Source: Blastococcus sp. CCUG 61487
GTDB lineage: Bacteria > Actinomycetota > Actinomycetes > Mycobacteriales > Geodermatophilaceae
Assembly (NCBI RefSeq): GCF_005222955.1
Contig: NZ_LWUA01000268.1
Span: 1-45,648 of the forward strand
Length of the DNA: 45,648 nt
Reading direction: 5' to 3'
Both the position numbers and the translations under genes were made by a program. The notes under the pieces were generated by a model. The model saw only the letters and a list, made by a program, of their open reading frames with translations. It had not been told where the DNA came from and searched no databases. Shown piece after piece: positions 37,933-45,648 of this stretch (positions are counted from its first letter, which is position 1; every line of letters begins with the position of its first letter).

Positions 37933-37990
37933 GGCCCCGCTGCAGGGACCCGCGCTGAGCTTGCGAAGCGTGGGGGGCAGCGGGGTCCTT
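37933..37990. repeat. Hairpin repeat, copy C
   Basis: The outer arms GGCCCCGCTGC (37933-37943) and GCAGCGGGGTCC (37977-37988) differ from copy A yet pair with each other. The inner stem CCCGCGCT/AGCGTGGG and loop GAGCTTGCGA (37957-37966) follow copy A with a compensatory C-to-T/G-to-A change. It ends two bases before the atpD stop. Confidence 0.7.
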
Positions 37991-40466
<2,476 letters not shown>

Positions 40467-40470
40467 CGGG

Positions 40471-42108
<1,638 letters not shown>

Positions 42109-42153
42109 GTCTCTGGTCCTCTTCCCTGCGGGTTGTCGATGAGTGCGAGTCGA

Positions 42154-42975
42154 TCAGCCGGCCAGCCGCCGGCGGGCGGCTTCCAGCCGATGGGCGATGC
42201 TGCCGTCGATGACCTCGTCGCCCACCTGGACGACCAGGCCGCCCAGGACGGCGGGGTCGACGGTCACCTGCAGCCCGATCGGGCGGCCGTAGATCCGGGT
42301 GAGCACCTCGGTCAGGCGCTGCTCCTGCGCGCCGGTCAGCGGCGCCGCCGACGTCACGTGGGCGACCGAGCGGCCGCGACGGCGGCTGGCCACCTCGGAG
42401 AGCCGCTCGATGGCGTTCTCCGCCTGCCCGACGTTCGACGCGGTGAGCACGTTGCGCAGCAACTGCTCGGTGACCGGGCTGACCCGGCCGGCGAGGAGCT
42501 GGTCGAGCAGCGCACGCTTGCCCTCGGTGGGGGCCGACCTGTCGCTGAGGATGCGGGCGAGCTCCTGGTCGGCGGCGACGATGCGCCCGAACCGGAAGAG
42601 CTCGTCCTCCACCGCGTCGAGCTCGCCGCGCTGGTCGGCGGCGTCCAGGGACGCCTCCGTGGCCACGGTGACCGCCGCGTCGACCAGGTCGATCGGGTAG
42701 GACCACCGCTGCCGCGCGATCGTCTCGACGAGGTCCAGCGCCGTCGAGGAGAGCTTCCCCTCGAACAGCCGGCGCACGAGCTGGGCCCGCTCCTCGGGCT
42801 TGCGCGAGGGGTCGGCCATCGCCCGGCGCAGGGAGAGCTGGTCGTCCAGCACCCGCGCGACGGCGAACAGCTCGTCGGCGAGCGCCAGCAGCTCCGGCCC
42901 GGTGGCCGCAGGACGGGTCAGCTCCTCCAGGCGCTCGCGCACCTGGATCGTCGCCGACCTGGTCGAGGCCTCCAT
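42154..42975 (-). CDS. atpH: F1 ATP synthase delta subunit
   Basis: Peripheral-stalk connector, 273 aa, the long actinobacterial form (E. coli is 177). The C-terminal part VTSAAPLTGAQEQRLTEVL and VDPAVLGGLVVQVGDEVIDGS is the conserved OSCP signature. The ATG overlaps the atpF stop by one base (TGATG), so translation is coupled. No fused b-like region is present, as atpF is separate. Confidence 0.94.
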   Translation of the reverse strand: MEASTRSATIQVRERLEELTRPAATGPELLALADELFAVARVLDDQLSLRRAMADPSRKPEERAQLVRRLFEGKLSSTALDLVETIARQRWSYPIDLVDAAVTVATEASLDAADQRGELDAVEDELFRFGRIVAADQELARILSDRSAPTEGKRALLDQLLAGRVSPVTEQLLRNVLTASNVGQAENAIERLSEVASRRRGRSVAHVTSAAPLTGAQEQRLTEVLTRIYGRPIGLQVTVDPAVLGGLVVQVGDEVIDGSIAHRLEAARRRLAG

Positions 42976-43544
42976 CAGCGGTTGCTCTCGCCCGCGGGGA
43001 CCGCCCCGCCCTGGCCGTTGCCGGCCGCGGACATGCCGTCGAGCTCCGCGAGGAAGCGGTCGACGGTGCCGCTGCGACGGGCGTCGTCGGCCAGCGACTC
43101 GCCGACCACCCGGCCGGCCAGGTCGACCGCCAGCGTGCCGATCTGCCCGCGCAGCTCCTGGACGATCTGCTGGCGCTGGGTGGCCAGCTGCTCCTCGCCG
43201 CGGGCGACGATGCGAGCCGACTCCTCCTGCGCCTGGGCGCGCAGCTCCTCGAGGATCTGCTGCCCCTCGGCGCGCGCGGCGTCGCGGATCTGCGCCGCCT
43301 CCTCGCGCGCCTCGGCGAGCTGGGCGCGGTACTGCTCGAGCGCAGCCTTCGCCTCGGCCTGCATGACCTCCGCGCGCTCGATGCCGCCCTCGATCGCCTC
43401 GCGGCGGGCCTGGAAGACCTGCTCGAAGCGGGGTGCGACGAACTTGACCACCACGAACAGCACGATCGCGAAGGCGATCAGGCCGATGATGATCTCGCCG
43501 ACGGGCGGTACCAGGACGCTCTGTTCCGCGGCCAGGATGTTCAT
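42975..43544 (-). CDS. atpF: Fo ATP synthase b subunit
   Basis: Peripheral stalk, 189 aa. One N-terminal membrane span ([20 protein letters not shown]) is followed by a long charged coiled coil ([20 protein letters not shown]...). The tail after about 170 is Gly/Ser-rich. It lies between atpE and atpH. Confidence 0.95.
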   Translation of the reverse strand: MNILAAEQSVLVPPVGEIIIGLIAFAIVLFVVVKFVAPRFEQVFQARREAIEGGIERAEVMQAEAKAALEQYRAQLAEAREEAAQIRDAARAEGQQILEELRAQAQEESARIVARGEEQLATQRQQIVQELRGQIGTLAVDLAGRVVGESLADDARRSGTVDRFLAELDGMSAAGNGQGGAVPAGESNR

Positions 43545-43597
43545 GCTCTCAACGTCCCTGTCTGGAATCGGTGGTCGTCACGCGGGATGCGGACGAC

Positions 43598-43828
43598 TCA
43601 GGTGCCGTAGACGAGGGGGGCGACGAAGCCGATGAGGGCCAGCGCCTCGGCGAGGGCGAAGCCCAGGAAGGCGTAGGTACGGGTCAGGCCGGCGGACTCC
43701 GGCTGACGGGCGGTCGCCTGGATGTAGGCGGCCCACACCAGACCGACACCGATGCCCGGGCCGATCGTGGCGATGCCGTAGCCGACCGAACCGATGCTGC
43801 CCTGGAGCTCTGCGAGAACCTCGATCAT
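43598..43828 (-). CDS. atpE: Fo ATP synthase c subunit
   Basis: Proton-carrying ring subunit, 76 aa, with two membrane helices. Helix 1 is Gly-rich (GYGIATIGPGIGVGL), the loop is ARQPE and helix 2 carries the essential Glu61 (FALAEALALIG). No clear Na+-binding signature is seen, so proton use is inferred. Confidence 0.96.
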   Translation of the reverse strand: MIEVLAELQGSIGSVGYGIATIGPGIGVGLVWAAYIQATARQPESAGLTRTYAFLGFALAEALALIGFVAPLVYGT

Positions 43829-43931
43829 TGCGGGGTGTTCCTCCTGTGTCGTCGCCCGGCGGTCACCGGGCGGCTGGCGGGTGGTGCGGTGGTGCAGTAC
43901 GAGGGGCGGCCGCGGAGGCCACCGGGTCAGG

Positions 43932-44759
43932 TCAGTGCGCGGCCTCGACCGAGCCGTTGAGGTAGGTCCCCATCAGCATCGTGAAGACGTAGGCCTGCAG
44001 GAAGATGACCAGCAGTTCGAAGAACGTCATCGCGATCGCCATCAGCGCGGAGATCGGTCCGAAGACGGCGGAGAAGTTGCCCACCTGCAGCAGGTACACC
44101 GCGCCGAGGGAGAACGTCACCAGCAGCATGTGGCCGGCGAACAGGTTGGCGAAGAGTCGGATCGCCAGCGTGAAGGGCCGGACGACGAAGTTCTGCAGCA
44201 GCTCCAGCGGCGTGATGAGGACGTACATCGGCTTGGGGACGCCGGGCAGGAACATGATGTCGCGGAAGTACGGCCACAGGCCCTGGTTCTTGATGCCCAC
44301 CGCGATGTAGACGGCCCAGCAGATCAGGGCCAGGACCAGCGGGAAGGCGAACTTCGACATCGGCGAGATCTGGGCGAACGGGATGATCGCCATCAGGTTG
44401 TTCGCGAGGATGAAGAAGAAGAGCGCGGCGAGGAACGGCGCGAACGGGAGCCCCTTCGGGCCCACCACGTCGCGGGCGATGCCGTCCCGTACGAACGAGT
44501 AACCCGACTCGCCCAGGAACTGCATCTTGCCCGGCACGATCTGCGGGTTGCGCACCGTCGCGATCAGGAAGGCGACCACCGCGAAGGTCGCGATCCAGAG
44601 CAGCAGCGTGATCCGGGTGATCTCGAACTCGATGCCGAGGATCGAGGGGCTCCAGAGCACCTTGGGGAAGAACTCCCCGATGCCGGGGGGCGTGAAGCCG
44701 TCACCGGAGCCGCTCGCCGCGGCGAGGACGTCGCCGAGCGCGTGGGCGCTGGAGGTCAC
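43932..44759 (-). CDS. atpB: Fo ATP synthase a subunit
   Basis: Proton-channel subunit, 275 aa, with five to six membrane helices. The essential Arg201 lies in RPFTLAIRLFANLFAGH. The GTG start at 44759 overlaps the upstream stop as GTGA, with AAGGGA before it. A 103-bp gap separates it from atpE. Confidence 0.96.
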   Translation of the reverse strand: MTSSAHALGDVLAAASGSGDGFTPPGIGEFFPKVLWSPSILGIEFEITRITLLLWIATFAVVAFLIATVRNPQIVPGKMQFLGESGYSFVRDGIARDVVGPKGLPFAPFLAALFFFILANNLMAIIPFAQISPMSKFAFPLVLALICWAVYIAVGIKNQGLWPYFRDIMFLPGVPKPMYVLITPLELLQNFVVRPFTLAIRLFANLFAGHMLLVTFSLGAVYLLQVGNFSAVFGPISALMAIAMTFFELLVIFLQAYVFTMLMGTYLNGSVEAAH

Positions 44760-45079
44760 CGTTGTCCCTTCTGCGTCCTGGACCGGCTACCTCGCCCGCC
44801 CGGGGTGTGGCTGCTCCGCGACCCGGGGTGTGGATCGACGGCTCCGTACTTGACGACGACCACGTAGATCGCCACCGCGATGCCGAGGATGACGCCGACC
44901 GGGAAGAACACGCGCGTGTCCCACCACTGGTCGAGCAACCAGCCGACCCCGCCCCACACGGCCATCCCGGACAGCAAGGTCCCGGTGACTCCCCAGCCCA
45001 TGTCAGCACCACTGGGCTGACGAGGCCGGTGTGTCGGGCGCGATCGGGCACCCCCGTCCCCGGGCATGTCCTCGGCCAT
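44756..45079 (-). CDS. AtpZ/AtpI-like small membrane protein
   Basis: A 107-aa protein with two membrane segments: GWGVTGTLLSGMAVWGGVGWLLDQW and FFPVGVILGIAVAIYVVVV. The GW-x-LDxW...G layout is typical of the AtpZ/AtpI-like proteins encoded before atpB, which help assemble the c-ring or take up Mg2+. The C-terminal tail is basic and hydrophilic. The ATG at 45079 follows a leaderless-type -10, suggesting an internal promoter for the atp operon. Confidence 0.8.
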   Translation of the reverse strand: MAEDMPGDGGARSRPTHRPRQPSGADMGWGVTGTLLSGMAVWGGVGWLLDQWWDTRVFFPVGVILGIAVAIYVVVVKYGAVDPHPGSRSSHTPGGRGSRSRTQKGQR

Positions 45080-45087
45080 CGGGACGG

Positions 45088-45093
45088 ACACTA
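45088..45093 (-). promoter_or_regulatory. Putative leaderless -10 at the head of the atp operon
   Basis: On the minus strand TAGTGT (TANNNT) ends 8 bases before the ATG at 45079, in the 47-bp gap after the preceding gene. Confidence 0.45.
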
Positions 45094-45126
45094 TCAGCCG
45101 CCCACCGGGGCTGATCCGGGTACGGG

Positions 45127-45582
45127 TCAGCGCCCGCTCCCCGTGCCGGGGGGCGGCGGGGGCGGGACGTAGTACAGCTGGCGGGTCCAGACCCACCGGA
45201 GCTGCACGACGCTCCACAGCAGCGCGCCGACGACCACCGACCAGGCGAGCGCCCGGCGGTCCGGCCAGCCGTCCTCGGGCAGCGCCTGCAGCACCCCGAA
45301 GAGCACCGTCGCCTTGACGAGGAACGCGAGCAGCGCGGCCGGCAGCGTCAGGGTGTCCCCGATCCGGCCCGCCCAGGCGACCACCAGCCCGGAGACGACG
45401 AAGAAGGCGGTGACGATCACGGCGCCGGCCAGCACCCCCGCAGCGGCGTCCCACCCCGCCACCAGGGCCGTGACGGGCGCGGCCACGGCGGTGACCGCGG
45501 CGGTCGCGAGCGCCCCCACCCGGAGGAACGAGACGTCCCAGGGTGTCTCCGTCCGGTCCGGGCCCCCGCCGGCCGCGCTCAC
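45127..45582 (-). CDS. atpI: ATP synthase protein I-like membrane protein
   Basis: A 151-aa protein with about four membrane segments (VGALATAAVTAVAAPVTALVAG, VLAGAVIVTAFFVVSGLVVAWAG, LPAALLAFLVKATVLFGVLQAL, ALAWSVVVGALLWSVVQL) and a Pro-rich end. Its position before the atpZ-like and atpB genes and its topology fit the poorly conserved AtpI group. The GTG start overlaps the upstream stop as GTGA. Confidence 0.7.
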   Translation of the reverse strand: MSAAGGGPDRTETPWDVSFLRVGALATAAVTAVAAPVTALVAGWDAAAGVLAGAVIVTAFFVVSGLVVAWAGRIGDTLTLPAALLAFLVKATVLFGVLQALPEDGWPDRRALAWSVVVGALLWSVVQLRWVWTRQLYYVPPPPPPGTGSGR

Positions 45583-45648
45583 CGGAGCACCTGCCGCGCG
45601 ACGCCCGCCGCCGGCTGCACCTCGGCCTCGGCCTCGGCCGGAGCGGCC
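45579..45648 (-). CDS. 3' end of an upstream gene (partial)
   Basis: Only the last 22 codons are in the window (AAPAEAEAEVQPAAGVARQVLR, then TGA), overlapping the atpI-like start by four bases. The residues seen are an Ala/Glu-rich tail and give no function. In many actinobacteria a WecA/MraY-like glycosyl-phosphate transferase precedes atpI; that is only a guess from gene order. Confidence 0.5.
   Translation of the reverse strand, partial: AAPAEAEAEVQPAAGVARQVLR

Overview
The window is about 45.6 kb of very GC-rich actinobacterial chromosome. Protein genes are tightly packed with strong G/C bias at third codon positions. No rRNA, tRNA, IS element, phage module or CRISPR array was recognised. 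Lineage markers are NucS/EndoMS mismatch endonuclease, a MurA with Asp in place of the catalytic Cys, an IdeR/DtxR-type iron box, DUF2550 beside the ATP synthase operon, a DivIVA/Wag31-like coiled-coil protein, the complete GlgE pathway, and frequent leaderless promoters (TANNNT -10 six to eight bases before the start codon). The gene mix resembles Geodermatophilaceae or a close relative; this is an inference and no search was run.

Layout. (1) 1-2241: an iron ABC transporter, fbpA plus partial fbpB on the minus strand, behind an IdeR-like box, with a perfect 26-bp hairpin between the two genes. (2) 2330-10326: the GlgE alpha-glucan pathway as one plus-strand run, glgE-treS-mak-glgB, where GlgB carries a long Lys/Ala/Pro-rich N-terminal extension, followed by a lipoprotein zinc metallopeptidase. 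(3) 11738-16059, minus: MarR regulator, secreted penicillin-acylase-family hydrolase, thioredoxin-TPR protein. (4) 16210-20973: a DUF559/AbiEi-like protein, an NlpC/P60 hydrolase, a CrtI/PYROXD2-like FAD oxidoreductase, and a coupled pair of a single-TM protein and an HTTM-like membrane protein.

(5) 20937-36579: acyl-CoA and cobalamin metabolism interleaved with housekeeping genes. It includes meaB, acetyl-CoA acetyltransferase, methylmalonyl-CoA epimerase, crotonyl-CoA carboxylase/reductase (ccr), a duplicated-and-fused 3-hydroxyacyl-CoA dehydrogenase, an ECHDC3-like crotonase, an ethylmalonyl-CoA-mutase-type B12 mutase and a PduO-type cobalamin adenosyltransferase. Together they cover much of the ethylmalonyl-CoA pathway: acetyl-CoA to acetoacetyl-CoA, hydroxybutyryl/crotonyl-CoA, ethylmalonyl-CoA, epimerisation and B12 rearrangement, with supply and protection of adenosylcobalamin. 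Between them lie DivIVA, a DUF4397-sortase protein, nucS, murA and small membrane or lipoprotein genes.

(6) 36586-45648, minus: F1Fo ATP synthase (atpI-like, atpZ-like, atpB-E-F-H-A-G-D, then atpC after an unusual 515-bp interruption) and DUF2550.

The most unusual signals are: three copies of a hairpin repeat placed exactly at gene 3' ends, with a conserved core and co-varying stems (36586, 37514, 37933); the small ORF and terminators splitting atpD from atpC; a 10-bp palindrome acting as a symmetric -10 for the divergent murA and adenosyltransferase genes; the degenerate N-terminal half of the fused dehydrogenase; and the histone-like tail on GlgB.
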